A stretch of DNA of 64,000 bases from Maridesulfovibrio salexigens DSM 2638 (lineage in GTDB: Bacteria; Desulfobacterota; Desulfovibrionia; Desulfovibrionales; Desulfovibrionaceae), in the NCBI RefSeq assembly GCF_000023445.1, contig NC_012881.1, positions 3,504,001 to 3,568,000 of the forward strand. The letters run 5' to 3'. Each line of letters begins with the position of its first letter. The first letter of the stretch is position 1. The position numbers and the translations under genes were made by a program. Below are positions 11,023-20,500 of this stretch, one piece after another. The notes below the pieces were generated by a model. It ran no database searches. It saw only the letters and a list, made by a program, of their open reading frames with translations, and was not told the origin of the DNA.

Positions 11023-11055
11023 AAAAAGGCGGCTCACACGAGCCGCCTTTTTCAT
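11021..11055. terminator. bidirectional terminator after glpR
   Basis: AAGGCGGCT-CACACG-AGCCGCCTT hairpin flanked by A-run and T-run, between convergent genes. Confidence 0.85.
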
Positions 11056-11081
11056 TTAATGTTCATTTTCAAAAAAAGCGA

Positions 11082-12431
11082 TCACATTAAACACTTCAAC
11101 CCGCCCATAGCCCAAGGACAATGTCCGCACGGCACTTCCACGCCCAGACAATCAACCTCAAACTCATTGCTGCGCCCGATAATATCGTCACAGGGAACCA
11201 TGGGACAGTTTGAGCAATAGGGATATTCGTATTCAAGGACCTCGGCACGAAAGGCTTTATAAGGTAGAGAACTCCAGATTTCATCAATATCAACTTCAGC
11301 AATATTTCCAAATTTCTTCTGGCGGAGCAGTTTTTCACTGCCATCCAGAAAACAGGTGCAACTGTGCCAGAGAAACTGACAAGGCGAAACTTCACCCTTT
11401 GAGGTTATAAACGAAACGCCATCTTCAATAAATAAACATCGTAATTCGTTTTCGGCCATAAGGGGAGGCAAATGCAATTCTACTCCCAGTTCTTCGGCTA
11501 GCTTTTCCGAGCAGGCATATATTTCCCTTAACTTCTGATATTCCTCTGTCTGATTGCGCTGATCCCAATCAGCAAGGCTGCGCAGATTAATCCAGACATT
11601 GCGGCGCTCAGCTTCAGCACGCATTTCGCGAATCAAATCGAAAAGCTGTTCCCGTTTCATGCTTCGTCCGGGAGTCCAGACAAAATCAAAATAGTTCTGC
11701 AAATCCTGACCGCGTTCGCGGGCAATGGATTTCCATTTATCAAAAATCTCAACCGCTGCTGGAGTGTTGGGGTTGAACAGGGATTGTTCCTGCATGGATC
11801 TATGGTAGGCGAGAACATGAGAACAAAGAATGAATTCAACTCCCTGCCCGGCGGCCCAGCGGAGAACATCGGGCAACTGCCTGTATGTATCGGACATAAG
11901 GACAAATTCCGCGCCCAGCCTGATCTTTGTACCGCTCTCCTGCGCTGCCTGATTCAAAAGCGAAAATGTTCGCGCCAGACGGTCTGTACTGGACTGCCCG
12001 TGCAACTCCCCTTCAGTGGCTGATGAATCCAATGAATCAACAGAAACACAAAAGGTATCCACCCCTGCGTCTACCAGTTCCCGGGCTCGTTGATCCGTGA
12101 AGAGCAGCCCGTTGGTTTGGAAGCCGATAGAACCACGCTCAGGCATGCGTTCACGGGCAAAGGATGCCATCGCCGCCAGATCAGGATGCAACAAAGGCTC
12201 GCCGATCCCGTTCAGGACCAGCTTTTCGCAATGTTCCAAGGCCGGTCCTAGCTTCTTGAAATCTTCAAAGCTCAAATCCGTTTCGGAAATATCGCTTTCG
12301 GGTGCATATTTTACACACATGGAGCAGTTCATATTGCAACGAGTGGTAACTTCCACCTGAAGCTGTGCAGGATAATCACGAAAAGATGCAGGAAATAATT
12401 TTAGGGGACCGTCAGCAATTCTTTTCAACAT
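11082..12431 (-). CDS. radical SAM protein with C-terminal SPASM-like cysteine cluster
   Basis: A radical SAM enzyme of about 449 residues. The SAM cluster motif CNMNCSMC (C32, C36, C39 from the chosen start) sits after VEVTTR, followed by the GIGEPLLHP strand typical of the fold. The C-terminal third has many cysteines (SPCQFLWHSCTC, YCSNCPMVPC, VPCGHCPWAMGGLKC), indicating one or two auxiliary 4Fe-4S clusters of SPASM type. Substrate unknown; SPASM proteins modify peptides or other proteins or act as mobile maturases. Of two in-frame ATGs I prefer 12431, which has GAGG upstream; 12446 has none. No peptide-precursor gene is evident beside it. The next gene, encoding a TSCPD protein, is divergent. 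Confidence 0.8.
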   Translation of the reverse strand: MLKRIADGPLKLFPASFRDYPAQLQVEVTTRCNMNCSMCVKYAPESDISETDLSFEDFKKLGPALEHCEKLVLNGIGEPLLHPDLAAMASFARERMPERGSIGFQTNGLLFTDQRARELVDAGVDTFCVSVDSLDSSATEGELHGQSSTDRLARTFSLLNQAAQESGTKIRLGAEFVLMSDTYRQLPDVLRWAAGQGVEFILCSHVLAYHRSMQEQSLFNPNTPAAVEIFDKWKSIARERGQDLQNYFDFVWTPGRSMKREQLFDLIREMRAEAERRNVWINLRSLADWDQRNQTEEYQKLREIYACSEKLAEELGVELHLPPLMAENELRCLFIEDGVSFITSKGEVSPCQFLWHSCTCFLDGSEKLLRQKKFGNIAEVDIDEIWSSLPYKAFRAEVLEYEYPYCSNCPMVPCDDIIGRSNEFEVDCLGVEVPCGHCPWAMGGLKCLM

Positions 12432-12662
12432 GCCACCCACCCTCATATATTAGGTTCATTTTAATTTTCTTTTTTTGCCAAACAGCAAAGCTATGAAATT
12501 CCATAATAAGTCGCAAAAGTCAAAATTGAGGCTACAAAGCACGCTCAAAAGGCCCTTGACCTGACCCGTATTTTCATGATGAAAAACCTTCAGCACAATC
12601 AATTCAACTTTACCCGCAGCATCCTGCAGCGGATATGACTTTAATCAAATTCAGAGGACGAA

Positions 12663-12974
12663 ATGGAAAACATCTCACTTCAACCGACCATGTTCACTCC
12701 CCTCGGCGGAGTTGAAGCACCTGCGGACACCCATGTTTTCACCCCTAAAGGCGTCTGTGCTAAACTGATCCGCTATAAAGTGGAAGGTGACAAACTTACC
12801 TATGTAAATTTCACCGGCGGTTGCGATGGCAACCTCAAGGCAATCTCCGCCCTCGTGGAAGGCATGGAACTTCCCAAGATCATCGAGACCCTTGAAGGTA
12901 TCACCTGCGGCAAGAAAAACACCTCCTGTGCTGACCAGCTTTGCAAGGCTCTGCACGAATATATGGAAAGTTAA
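12663..12974 (+). CDS. TSCPD domain protein (TIGR03905 family)
   Basis: A 103-residue protein that looks like a free-standing TSCPD domain, otherwise known from the C-terminus of some vitamin B12-dependent ribonucleotide reductases. Diagnostic stretches are FTPKGVCAKLI, NFTGGCDGNLKAISALVEGM, ITCGKKNTSCADQL. Conserved Cys residues (about 32, 56, 80, 86, 91) suggest metal or thiol chemistry. The biochemical role of the stand-alone form is not established. ATG at 12663 follows AGAGGACG. Confidence 0.85.
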   Translation: MENISLQPTMFTPLGGVEAPADTHVFTPKGVCAKLIRYKVEGDKLTYVNFTGGCDGNLKAISALVEGMELPKIIETLEGITCGKKNTSCADQLCKALHEYMES

Positions 12975-12993
12975 GACGATTTTCATTGTCACG

Positions 12994-13035
12994 AAAAAAA
13001 AGGCGGTTGTCGATTATCGACAACCGCCTTTTTTT
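12994..13035. terminator. bidirectional terminator
   Basis: AAAGGCGGTTGTCGA-TTA-TCGACAACCGCCTTT hairpin (given in parts) with flanking A and T runs, between convergent genes. Confidence 0.9.
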
Positions 13036-13058
13036 ATTCAGCGTTTATAGCCGTAAAT

Positions 13059-14168
13059 CTAAGCTTTTACGATGGCATGAACCTGCTTACGCAGGGCTTC
13101 CTTTCCATCCTTCTGCATCAGGTGGTAAAGAGTCATGATTGTGGCCTGACTGAAAACAGTGTTACGGAAAGCATGGAACTTAGCAGACTTGAGATCAGCC
13201 TTCTTCATACCGTAATCCTGCATGGCGATTTCTTCCATAGCCGGGATAAGCCACTTTGCGGCAGGAACAGTCAGCACCCAGTCGTGGTCACCGAGGTGAG
13301 TGACAAATGCCTCCATACTACGCTGCAAAGGAAGAGTCTTGCCGTCAGCAGCAAGCAAGCCGTATTTTACCGGATCAACATCAGCAATGATCGCTGCGGC
13401 CTTCAACCAGCGGACCGGACCTTCTTCGTCCTTGGTAAAACCGGGATGATTATGGGCACAGGCCTGTGCAACACATACTTCGGCAGGCAATCCACGCACA
13501 ATGGATTCAGCAACACCGAGAACATGGTGCTCACCTGTTCCGGCCAGTTTGTTCTCATTACGGCTGGAGCCGTCTTTCTGCCACTGGAAAACCCATGGTT
13601 TATGCAGGTCATGCAGGATCTGGGCAGCAACAACCACATCGCGATCAAGATTGAAACCGTAAATTTTAGCGTAGTTGTCGTAGAGAGCCAAAGACATTTC
13701 AACGTTCAGTGCTGTATGAGTGGCCAGACCGCCGGGATAGCTGTGGTGGCTGGTGTATCCACTGCCGGGAGCAGTGTAGAATGGCTGGTTGGCTTTAGTG
13801 GAAGAACCGTTTTCAGGCAGGAAGGCATCATAAGAAACACCCCCAAGCCAACCGTTATTTTCAAGTTTCCGATAAACGTCTTTCTTACGACCGGAAACAG
13901 CACTCATAAGTTTGGGAGCAGGATTAGCTATGATTTCCTGCACTGCTTTACGAAGCTTGGGGTTCTTGATGCTCCCGGCCTGCCTCTGAATATACTTCCA
14001 TGACTCCATGACCGCACCAGAGTTCTCAGCCATCTGCTGCGGAGTAAGTTTCATACATTCATTTATTGTAAACTCAGTGTAGGAAGCTTCTGCCATCGCA
14101 GGCATTGCAGAAACAGCTACAGCAGCCCCGGTGACAATACCCATTTTCAAAAATTCGCGTCTTTCCAT
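13059..14168 (-). CDS. Tat-exported HD-domain metal-dependent phosphohydrolase-like protein
   Basis: 369 residues. The N-terminus MERREFLKMG plus a hydrophobic stretch ending AMPAMA is a twin-arginine export signal, so the protein probably acts in the periplasm after cytoplasmic folding and metal loading. Residues about 140-245 contain HH (141-142), THTALN (His151), the HD pair in ILHDLHKPW (H186-D187), GEHH and HNHPGF, the ligand set of an HD-type metal site. Substrate unknown. The ATG at 14168 has AAGGAG upstream. Monocistronic, ending in a shared terminator. An HD phosphohydrolase with a Tat signal is unusual because most of the superfamily is cytoplasmic. Confidence 0.78.
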   Translation of the reverse strand: MERREFLKMGIVTGAAVAVSAMPAMAEASYTEFTINECMKLTPQQMAENSGAVMESWKYIQRQAGSIKNPKLRKAVQEIIANPAPKLMSAVSGRKKDVYRKLENNGWLGGVSYDAFLPENGSSTKANQPFYTAPGSGYTSHHSYPGGLATHTALNVEMSLALYDNYAKIYGFNLDRDVVVAAQILHDLHKPWVFQWQKDGSSRNENKLAGTGEHHVLGVAESIVRGLPAEVCVAQACAHNHPGFTKDEEGPVRWLKAAAIIADVDPVKYGLLAADGKTLPLQRSMEAFVTHLGDHDWVLTVPAAKWLIPAMEEIAMQDYGMKKADLKSAKFHAFRNTVFSQATIMTLYHLMQKDGKEALRKQVHAIVKA

Positions 14169-14309
14169 AGTACAACTCCTTGTATACTTGATTAGTCCTC
14201 CCCTCGGACATGGAATATATGCGCGATATTCTTGACAGATAAATTACGACAAGACCCCGTTTTGATTACAACATTGTTTCAATATGAAAATACGGGACAA
14301 GATTGGAGG

Positions 14310-14495
14310 CTAGCAATGATCACTGGAAAGGAGATTGAGTCCCATCACTTCCGGAACGGAGGATTTGGGTAGGTCATCATAAGGATTCTCGGGCTCAAAA
14401 TCAGAATAGGCTATTACGGAACATCCGGTGCTTATGAAAAGCAATCCAACCATGCCGGCTATCATGAAAAGCAAACGTAAAGATCTGAAAAACAT
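14310..14495 (-). CDS. small predicted lipoprotein
   Basis: 61 residues starting at ATG 14495 with GGAG upstream. A basic N-terminus and hydrophobic stretch lead to the lipobox ISTGC (Cys25), leaving only about 36 mature residues (SVIAYSDFEPENPYDDL...). Acidic, proline-containing and without a recognisable domain. A frame extension to 14576 exists but lacks a ribosome site. Small lipoproteins of this sort are easily missed; function unknown. Confidence 0.6.
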   Translation of the reverse strand: MFFRSLRLLFMIAGMVGLLFISTGCSVIAYSDFEPENPYDDLPKSSVPEVMGLNLLSSDHC

Positions 14496-14624
14496 ATTTA
14501 ACTCCAAAACAAAGCACAAAATCTGGCTTGACCTTAAATCAGCCAAGGCAGCGACTCCATAAATAGAAGCTAGCAAAAGGTAAATGATGAATTAACAAAA
14601 TTTTCATTCTTAATATTATGCAAA

Positions 14625-14667
14625 CAAAAAAGGCAAAGTCCGCCCTGCACTGAAACAGACTTTGCCT
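14625..14667 (-). terminator. terminator of the DsbA-like selenoprotein gene
   Basis: Minus-strand hairpin AGGCAAAGTC/GACTTTGCCT followed by a T-run. Confidence 0.8.
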
Positions 14668-14704
14668 TGAGTGGTGTGAATTTTTCGTAAAACTGAATTC
14701 TCTA

Positions 14705-15325
14705 TTAATGCTTGTTGCTCAGCTTGGCAAAAATTTCCCGGAAACTGTCCATAGACGAGGCTCCGGTCACATTGCCATGCCCTTCTATTATGAAAGTCGG
14801 AGCAGCATTGACCCATTTATCACGGGCCAGCTGAGTGGTTTCCTCCAACTTGGCTAAGTACACGCCCTGCCCCAATGCTTCCTTGAAAGCTGATTCATCA
14901 AGACCAGACTCACGAGCAGCATCCAACAGAACGGCCATATCACCGATGTTTTGGCACTCAGTAAAGAAGGCTTTGAACACTGCCTCATGATATTGATGGT
15001 ACCGGCCATGTTCCTTGGCAAACTCCCCGCCCATAAGTGCAAGCCGGGAATTGCTCATCACTTCCTGCGGCCCGAAGAATAATTCATAACGTTTTGCACG
15101 CTGATTAATTTCCTCGAAAAACAGAGCTGTATTCATACCGGGGAAGTACTCATCAAGGCGCACGCCTCCCGCAGGAGTATCGGGATGGATTTCATAGGGC
15201 AGCCATTCATCATCAATAATCAGGTCTTTGGCAAATTCCTGCTGCAATTTTTCGACAATACCTTTGCCGATGTAGCAATAGGGTCAAATATAGTCTGAGA
15301 ATATGGTTACTTTGATAGTTTTCAT
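14705..15325 (-). CDS. DsbA/FrnE-like thiol oxidoreductase, probable selenoprotein (Sec14, U-P-Y-C active site)
   Basis: Starting at ATG 15325 (good GGAGG site), the frame reads MKTIKVTIFSDYI, then UGA at 15284-15286, then PYCYIGKG and on without a stop to 14705. Reading UGA as selenocysteine gives 206 residues and turns the usual CPxC active site of the DsbA/FrnE (2-hydroxychromene isomerase-like) thioredoxin fold into UPYC (Sec14, Cys17). The rest supports the family: NSRLALMGGEFAKEHG, YHEAVFKAFF, a cis-Pro loop NAAPTFIIEG. A SECIS-like hairpin begins 14 bases after the UGA. No secretion signal is seen, so it is probably cytoplasmic. A gene caller would start at an internal codon (15247 or later) and lose the active site. 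A nonsense mutation is the alternative, but position and hairpin argue against it. Confidence 0.85.
15253..15269 (-). promoter_or_regulatory. candidate bacterial SECIS element for the DsbA-like protein
   Basis: On the minus strand, CGGCAA-AGGUA-UUGUCG forms a six-base-pair stem (one G-U; a seventh U-A pair is possible) with a five-base loop whose second base is G. The loop starts 20 bases after the UGA, inside the window known for SelB-bound bacterial SECIS hairpins. Confidence 0.7.
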
Positions 15326-15399
15326 ATAAGCCTCCATAAATTGTATAATTAGAATTTACCAGAGTCAGAATGGAGAGCAATCAGCTTTTTGGATGAGTT

Positions 15400-15434
15400 A
15401 AAAATAAAAGGACGCCCCGAAGGACGTCCTTTCA
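15400..15434 (-). terminator. terminator of the glycerophosphodiesterase gene
   Basis: AAAGGACG/CGTCCTTT hairpin followed on the minus strand by a T-rich stretch. Confidence 0.75.
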
Positions 15435-15457
15435 GTTCAGGCTATATGTATCAAAAA

Positions 15458-16714
15458 CTACTTCAAGCCTTTCTTATTGGCGAAGTAGGTAACAGTACCG
15501 GGCCAATCGGAGAATACGCCGATTACGCCCACATCTTCCGCAAGAACGTTCAGCACAACCAGAGTATCTGCATCCTTTGTGACGATGTCCTTTACAGACT
15601 GATAGTACCAACCACCACCATTCTTCAGCAGACCGGAGCGTTCAAACGACCAGGCAATAAGATCCAATCCTGCGGCCTTGGCTTCCTTGGCATAGACAGA
15701 AGGAACTATCTTGCCGTTTTCAACTGTCACCAGCATCCACAACGGAGGAGCGATAATTCTTACGCCATCGGCAACCAAATCTTTCATGGACGGAGACCAT
15801 GTCGCAGGGTTCTGGTAATCAAAGCCCTTGTCATCGTAACGGTCATCAAGGAAGACTGCCTGCTTACCGAAATCCGGATCGTTCTTGAGCCAATACTTAA
15901 CATCCTCAAGATTAAAGGACTGGGCAAATACATTTTTCGGTTCAACACCAGCAGCTTTGTATTCATCGATCATCTGCTGCGCATACTGTTGCTGGGTGTA
16001 ATCACCCTGAAACGGCATGGCTACGCTGGGTTCTTTCAGCTCAGGAGTCATCTTCATGCCCAGTTTTTTGAAAAGTTCAATACTTTCGGCGTGGGTCATA
16101 AGAGTTCCGGTGCCGGAATAGCGGTCGGTTCTCCAGCTGGGAGTGGCATCAAGAAATTCTGCAACTGAACGGGCCTTAGGATTGGAAGCATCCATCTTAC
16201 CCTGAAGCTGCTTGAACTCGGCAAGGGTTATATCGCTGGTACAACATTTGGCGGAGGCAGGCTTAATCAACTTTCCGTCCGGATCGTACTCAGCAGGCTG
16301 AAAAGGCTGGCTACACTTGGCGGCCAGTTCGGGGATAAGCAGAATATTAGTAGTTGTTGCAAGGTCACACTGTGAATGGCGGCAAACCAGTTCACGGTCC
16401 TTTGTAAAGGTTACATCACACTCGCAAATTCCCGCTCCCATACGGGCCGCGGCTTCGTATGATTCTTTGGTGTGTTCGGGAAACTGCATGCATGCTCCGC
16501 GATGACCAATAGAGAAATCGGTGCGTTGCAAGGGGGCATCCTGATTCTTTTTCAACTCGGTTTTCAATTTACCATCATCCAGATCATTAACAAGATAGTA
16601 AGGACGCGGGCCGACCTGAATTCCGCTGTTTTTTGCAGCACAACCGGACCCGACAAGCATAAGTCCGGCCAGACCTGCCATAAGCGCATAATTAGCCAAT
16701 TTACGAAAAGACAT
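15458..16714 (-). CDS. glycerophosphodiester phosphodiesterase family lipoprotein
   Basis: Predicted to hydrolyse glycerophosphodiesters (deacylated phospholipids) to glycerol 3-phosphate and an alcohol. The 418-residue precursor has a lipoprotein signal with lipobox GSGC (Cys25). The GDPD catalytic signature is clear: [13 protein letters not shown] near residue 70, with His and Arg, and [17 protein letters not shown] with the metal-binding Glu and Asp and the second His. The insertion carrying TTTNIL and several cysteines is as in larger periplasmic GDPDs. The ATG at 16714 follows AGGAG. Its product could feed the glp genes at 5-11 kb, although the two loci are not adjacent. Confidence 0.88.
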   Translation of the reverse strand: MSFRKLANYALMAGLAGLMLVGSGCAAKNSGIQVGPRPYYLVNDLDDGKLKTELKKNQDAPLQRTDFSIGHRGACMQFPEHTKESYEAAARMGAGICECDVTFTKDRELVCRHSQCDLATTTNILLIPELAAKCSQPFQPAEYDPDGKLIKPASAKCCTSDITLAEFKQLQGKMDASNPKARSVAEFLDATPSWRTDRYSGTGTLMTHAESIELFKKLGMKMTPELKEPSVAMPFQGDYTQQQYAQQMIDEYKAAGVEPKNVFAQSFNLEDVKYWLKNDPDFGKQAVFLDDRYDDKGFDYQNPATWSPSMKDLVADGVRIIAPPLWMLVTVENGKIVPSVYAKEAKAAGLDLIAWSFERSGLLKNGGGWYYQSVKDIVTKDADTLVVLNVLAEDVGVIGVFSDWPGTVTYFANKKGLK

Positions 16715-16955
16715 TGTTCACTCCTGAATGTATTTCATATTACAAGGGCAAAATCTTCCTCAATCTTAAAAGCCTACATACTCATTAAAACGATATTAAT
16801 TCACGAAAGCTACAAACGCGTTAACACTGTTATAATCTCATTTCAACATTTTTCATTTACGAAAACAAAAACTAAACTCACCTATATTTGTCGATGCGAA
16901 ATTTTCACACATGAAAAGAAATTGCCGCCCATAATGAGTGGTGTTATTATGAGGT

Positions 16956-18110
16956 ATGAACTTTCAATTTTCCACCGCACCCAAAATCGTATTCGGACCG
17001 GACACTGCCCGTTCTATTCCGGAACATGCAGCAACCAAGGGCAATAATGCCTGCCTTGTAACCGGAAAATCACCACAAAGAATTCAATGGCTTATTGATG
17101 GATTGCAGGAGAAAGGCTTATCTCTGCACATTGTTTCCATTGCCGGAGAACCGGACACGGAACTGATTGCCGGACACGCAGCAGAAGCACGCGCAAAGAA
17201 TTGCGATATTGTGGTAGCTGTTGGCGGTGGAAGTGTGCTGGACGCAGGTAAAGCCATTGCAGCACTGATCCCCAACAAACGGGACGTATTCGATTATCTG
17301 GAAGTAGTCGGCAAGGGACTGCCTCTGACTGAAAAGCCCCTGCCGCTGATTGCCGCACCGACAACCTCCGGGACAGGTTCGGAAGTAACCACCAACGCAG
17401 TGCTGCTCTGCGCAAAGCAGAAGGTCAAAGTCAGCCTGCGTTCTGCGGATATGATCCCGGATATCGCCGTAGTCGACCCGCTGCTGACCATTTCCGCTCC
17501 ACCGTCAGTTACAGCCGCTACCGGTCTGGATGCCCTGACCCAGCTCATGGAATCCTTTGTCTCAAGGCACGCAGCGCCATTAACCAATGCACTCTGCCGC
17601 GAAGGATTGAAACACGGAGCACACTCAATGCTGCCCGCTTACAAAAACGGGCAGGATATAGAAGCCCGTACGGGCATGGCTCTGGCAAGCTTGTTTTCCG
17701 GCATCACCCTCGCCAATGCAAAGCTTGGAGCGGTGCATGGATTCGCTGCCCCGCTGGGAGGTGAATTCAAGGCCCCGCACGGAGCAGTATGCGCCGCACT
17801 TTTACCCTATGTTATGGAAATGAACATTCGCGCGCTCAAGGAGTGTGATCCGCAAAACCCAGCCCTGCCAGCTTATACTGAAATTGCGCAAATCCTGACT
17901 GGAAACAATGAGGCTCAAGCTGCTGACGGTATTGAATGGGTTAAAACTATCTGCGCTGAAATGAAGATCCCCGGACTTGGGGAAATCGGAGTTCAGGAAA
18001 AAGATTTCAAATCACTTGCAGCCAAGGCCGCACGAGCCAGCAGCATGAAAGGCAATCCCATTGAACTTACTGAAAATGAATTATTGGAAATTTTAGCTAA
18101 CGCACTATAA
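16956..18110 (+). CDS. iron-containing alcohol dehydrogenase
   Basis: A 384-residue group III (Fe-dependent) alcohol dehydrogenase, catalysing NAD(P)-linked interconversion of an alcohol and aldehyde. The nucleotide-binding signature GGGSVLDAGKA (about residues 89-99) and TTSGTGSEVT are present, with the iron-ligand region LGAVHGFAAPLGGEFKAPHGAVC containing two of the conserved histidines. The start follows TGAGGT. Substrate cannot be read from sequence; ethanol or 1,3-propanediol-type alcohols are typical for sulfate reducers. Single gene with its own terminator. Confidence 0.93.
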   Translation: MNFQFSTAPKIVFGPDTARSIPEHAATKGNNACLVTGKSPQRIQWLIDGLQEKGLSLHIVSIAGEPDTELIAGHAAEARAKNCDIVVAVGGGSVLDAGKAIAALIPNKRDVFDYLEVVGKGLPLTEKPLPLIAAPTTSGTGSEVTTNAVLLCAKQKVKVSLRSADMIPDIAVVDPLLTISAPPSVTAATGLDALTQLMESFVSRHAAPLTNALCREGLKHGAHSMLPAYKNGQDIEARTGMALASLFSGITLANAKLGAVHGFAAPLGGEFKAPHGAVCAALLPYVMEMNIRALKECDPQNPALPAYTEIAQILTGNNEAQAADGIEWVKTICAEMKIPGLGEIGVQEKDFKSLAAKAARASSMKGNPIELTENELLEILANAL

Positions 18111-18115
18111 TGGAA

Positions 18116-18147
18116 AAGGCTTACCTGACTTCAGGCAAGCCTTTTTC
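18116..18147 (+). terminator. terminator of the iron alcohol dehydrogenase
   Basis: AAGGCTT-N14-AAGCCTT with inner CCTG/CAGG pairing, followed by TTTTT. Confidence 0.8.
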
Positions 18148-18234
18148 TACATCCATGTTCACGACATATTCCTTACTTTGAATTGATACGTCGGGCCGCA
18201 AATCCTTTCACAGCCTTATGCATGATGCTGAAAC

Positions 18235-19035
18235 CTATGCGCTTACACCGAGCAATTCACTGGCGGAAGTTGTTGCACTCTGCTGCTGGTAGGCATTCAT
18301 AGCCATACGCTGCAGTATCGACTGACCGGACTGACCTTCTACTTCCGAATTTTGCTGATTCACTTGGGAATCTTGACCAACTACCCCTGCTAATGAAGTA
18401 TCACCATTAGCAAAAGCCTTCTGCAATTCATCCAAAGTTACCACGCCGTCCTGATTATAATCATATTCGTCGTATTCTTCTTCGGAATCTTCACTGGAAG
18501 AGCTTTCCGCAGTGCTTCCGGAAACAACATTACCCATGCCTTCAGGCGGCATCATCCCTTCGGACGGGCGCATGCTTTCGGCAATTTCTTCACCGGAAAG
18601 ATTACCATCACCATCGGTATCAAGAGAGTTAAATAACTCCTCGCTAAGGCCGGATTCTTCAGCACTGATCATGCTGTCACCATCGCTATCAAGCTCTTCC
18701 ATCAAAGAATCAATCAAATTCTGACCGGGATCACCGTCCATGGAAACAGACATCTTGCCCATCATGGCTTTCTGCTGCTGTCTGCTTTCAAGATCGGCAA
18801 CCATTTCTTCTTGTGAAAGATAACCGTCACCGTCTGAATCAATCTCAGTGAAAATTTCACCCAAGAACCCAGCTTCGGACGAACTTAATTGCCCATCACC
18901 GTCACTGTCCTGATCACCAATAATAGAACTGACAAAATCCTCGGACGAATCAAAATCCTCAGGACGTTTCATCTGATTCATCTGACCTGAAAACAGACCA
19001 CTTACTGATGAATTGCCTATACCGGAAATACTCAT
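18235..19035 (-). CDS. EF-hand calcium-binding protein with five loops
   Basis: 266 residues starting at MSISGIGNSS (ATG 19035 with AGGAGG). A longer frame to 19110 has no ribosome site. Five EF-hand-type loops can be read: DQDSDGDGQLSSSE, DSDGDGYLSQEE, DSDGDSMISAEE, DTDGDGNLSGEE and DYNQDGVVTLDE, the last less canonical. The region between loops four and five is Ser/Glu-rich. No classical signal peptide is visible; the N-terminus resembles that of proteins exported by non-Sec systems, but this is speculative. Likely a calcium buffer or sensor. Similar multi-EF-hand proteins recur in Desulfovibrio. Confidence 0.82.
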   Translation of the reverse strand: MSISGIGNSSVSGLFSGQMNQMKRPEDFDSSEDFVSSIIGDQDSDGDGQLSSSEAGFLGEIFTEIDSDGDGYLSQEEMVADLESRQQQKAMMGKMSVSMDGDPGQNLIDSLMEELDSDGDSMISAEESGLSEELFNSLDTDGDGNLSGEEIAESMRPSEGMMPPEGMGNVVSGSTAESSSSEDSEEEYDEYDYNQDGVVTLDELQKAFANGDTSLAGVVGQDSQVNQQNSEVEGQSGQSILQRMAMNAYQQQSATTSASELLGVSA

Positions 19036-19273
19036 GTTTATCCTCCTGATCATTAATTGAGAAAGGCAATATTTGCCTGTTCCTCTGCCTGACCGGAGAT
19101 TCAGCAACAACGGGACCGGATCATATTAAGAAATATTAACTTAAAATACTTTTTTATTTATAGGCTGACACAACTGCACCCATCTACTCTGCTCGCATAT
19201 TTGTTTTCAAAAATTCCTTCTCCATGCTATCATTTAAATAGGCCTAAATCCTTATTTCAGCCGGAGGGAAACC

Positions 19274-20461
19274 ATGCATATCCAAAAACGTTCATTAATT
19301 TTCATTCTGCTGGCAGCGTTATTTTTGCTTTGCTATGTCCAGCCCGCCAATGCTTACGATGACTACGATTTCTGGATACAAACACCCACCGGCTGGACAC
19401 ACAACACCCAAGGTCTTTCAGAAGACCTGAAAAAACAGGTAATATCCCCGGACCGCAACGCTTTCATTGAAGTATATGCCGCTGCGGGCAACAATCCGGG
19501 CCTGAATGCTATTGCCGATGGAATGGAACAGGGAATCCTCCAGCGCGGAGGAGCCTATTTCCAAAACAGAATTGCCAGCCGCAATGTGATGCAGGATAAC
19601 CACCCGGCAATTTTCCGGGAGTACAGTTCATATTACAATGGGAACAGACTGCACGCATACGCAATCTTCACCTATGCCAACGGCGGGGCTGTCGTGGCTA
19701 TAGGAGTCTTTGTAGAGTCTCTTGCCCATCAATATCAGAACCTTGTCTACCAGAGTATTAACAGCCTTCGTTTCTCCCCGCCCCACAGTGCAGGCGACAG
19801 TACTCCATATGGTGCATCACCCTATGGCGGATCAGGAAACGCATGTGATAGGTTTGCCGGAAAATGGAAGTGGTTTACCGGGTCTCAGGCAGAATTTTAT
19901 GCCGATGGAAGCATGCCCGGAAACGGAAACAGTTGGGAATGCATCGATCCTGCACGAGGCAGGGTTAGAGTTATCTGGGGCAACGGCAAGTGGGTTGATG
20001 ACCTGACTATTTCCGCTGACGGCAGCAGGGTCGATGGTAAGAACCAAATCGGAAACCGGGTCTGGGGAACAAGAATCTCCGGTCCTTCACATCCTGTATC
20101 TCCCCCGGCACAACAGGTTGAAACTCCCCAGCAACCGATTCCCAAGATGAATTTTGCTAGAAGGATACGGGGGAACCTCGCAGCAAGTTGGCGTCTGGCA
20201 CACGGCAGCCTCAAGGCAGGAACCTCCGATTCCAGAGGAGAATGGGAACTTAGCACCGTATCCGGCACTACCCTGCGTTTTACCGATCCTTACAAGCAGG
20301 GCAAACAAAGATATCGCGTAAAAATCTTGACCAAAGACGGACAAGTAGTGGAAGAAAGGGTTGTAGGCATGTCCGAACATATCACTGTCAGCCCCGGCTT
20401 TTATAAAATCCGAATGTTCGCAGAAGGTGGATACGCTGGCTGGAGATGTGAATGGCATTAA
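19274..20461 (+). CDS. secreted protein of unknown function
   Basis: 395 residues with a Sec signal (basic start, hydrophobic core, cleavage about NANA-YDD near residue 27); ATG follows CCGGAGGG. The N-terminal domain (about 28-178: WIQTPTGWTHNTQG, FIEVYAAAGNNPG, INSLRF) resembles PsbP/DcrB-like domains that bind to cell-envelope structures. After a Ser/Gly linker, residues 190-265 contain a lipocalin-like pattern (FAGKWKWFTGSQAEFYADGSM), then a Pro/Gln linker and a C-terminal domain 290-395. Function not recognised. Confidence 0.7.
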   Translation: MHIQKRSLIFILLAALFLLCYVQPANAYDDYDFWIQTPTGWTHNTQGLSEDLKKQVISPDRNAFIEVYAAAGNNPGLNAIADGMEQGILQRGGAYFQNRIASRNVMQDNHPAIFREYSSYYNGNRLHAYAIFTYANGGAVVAIGVFVESLAHQYQNLVYQSINSLRFSPPHSAGDSTPYGASPYGGSGNACDRFAGKWKWFTGSQAEFYADGSMPGNGNSWECIDPARGRVRVIWGNGKWVDDLTISADGSRVDGKNQIGNRVWGTRISGPSHPVSPPAQQVETPQQPIPKMNFARRIRGNLAASWRLAHGSLKAGTSDSRGEWELSTVSGTTLRFTDPYKQGKQRYRVKILTKDGQVVEERVVGMSEHITVSPGFYKIRMFAEGGYAGWRCEWH

Positions 20462-20500
20462 TCAGATAGACCCTTTAACCGGCAGAAATGCAGGACTAAC

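Noticed and set aside
14705-15247. DsbA-like gene as N-terminally truncated
   Set aside because: The upstream frame supplies the missing thioredoxin strand, the UGA at the active-site Cys, an ATG and a good ribosome site.
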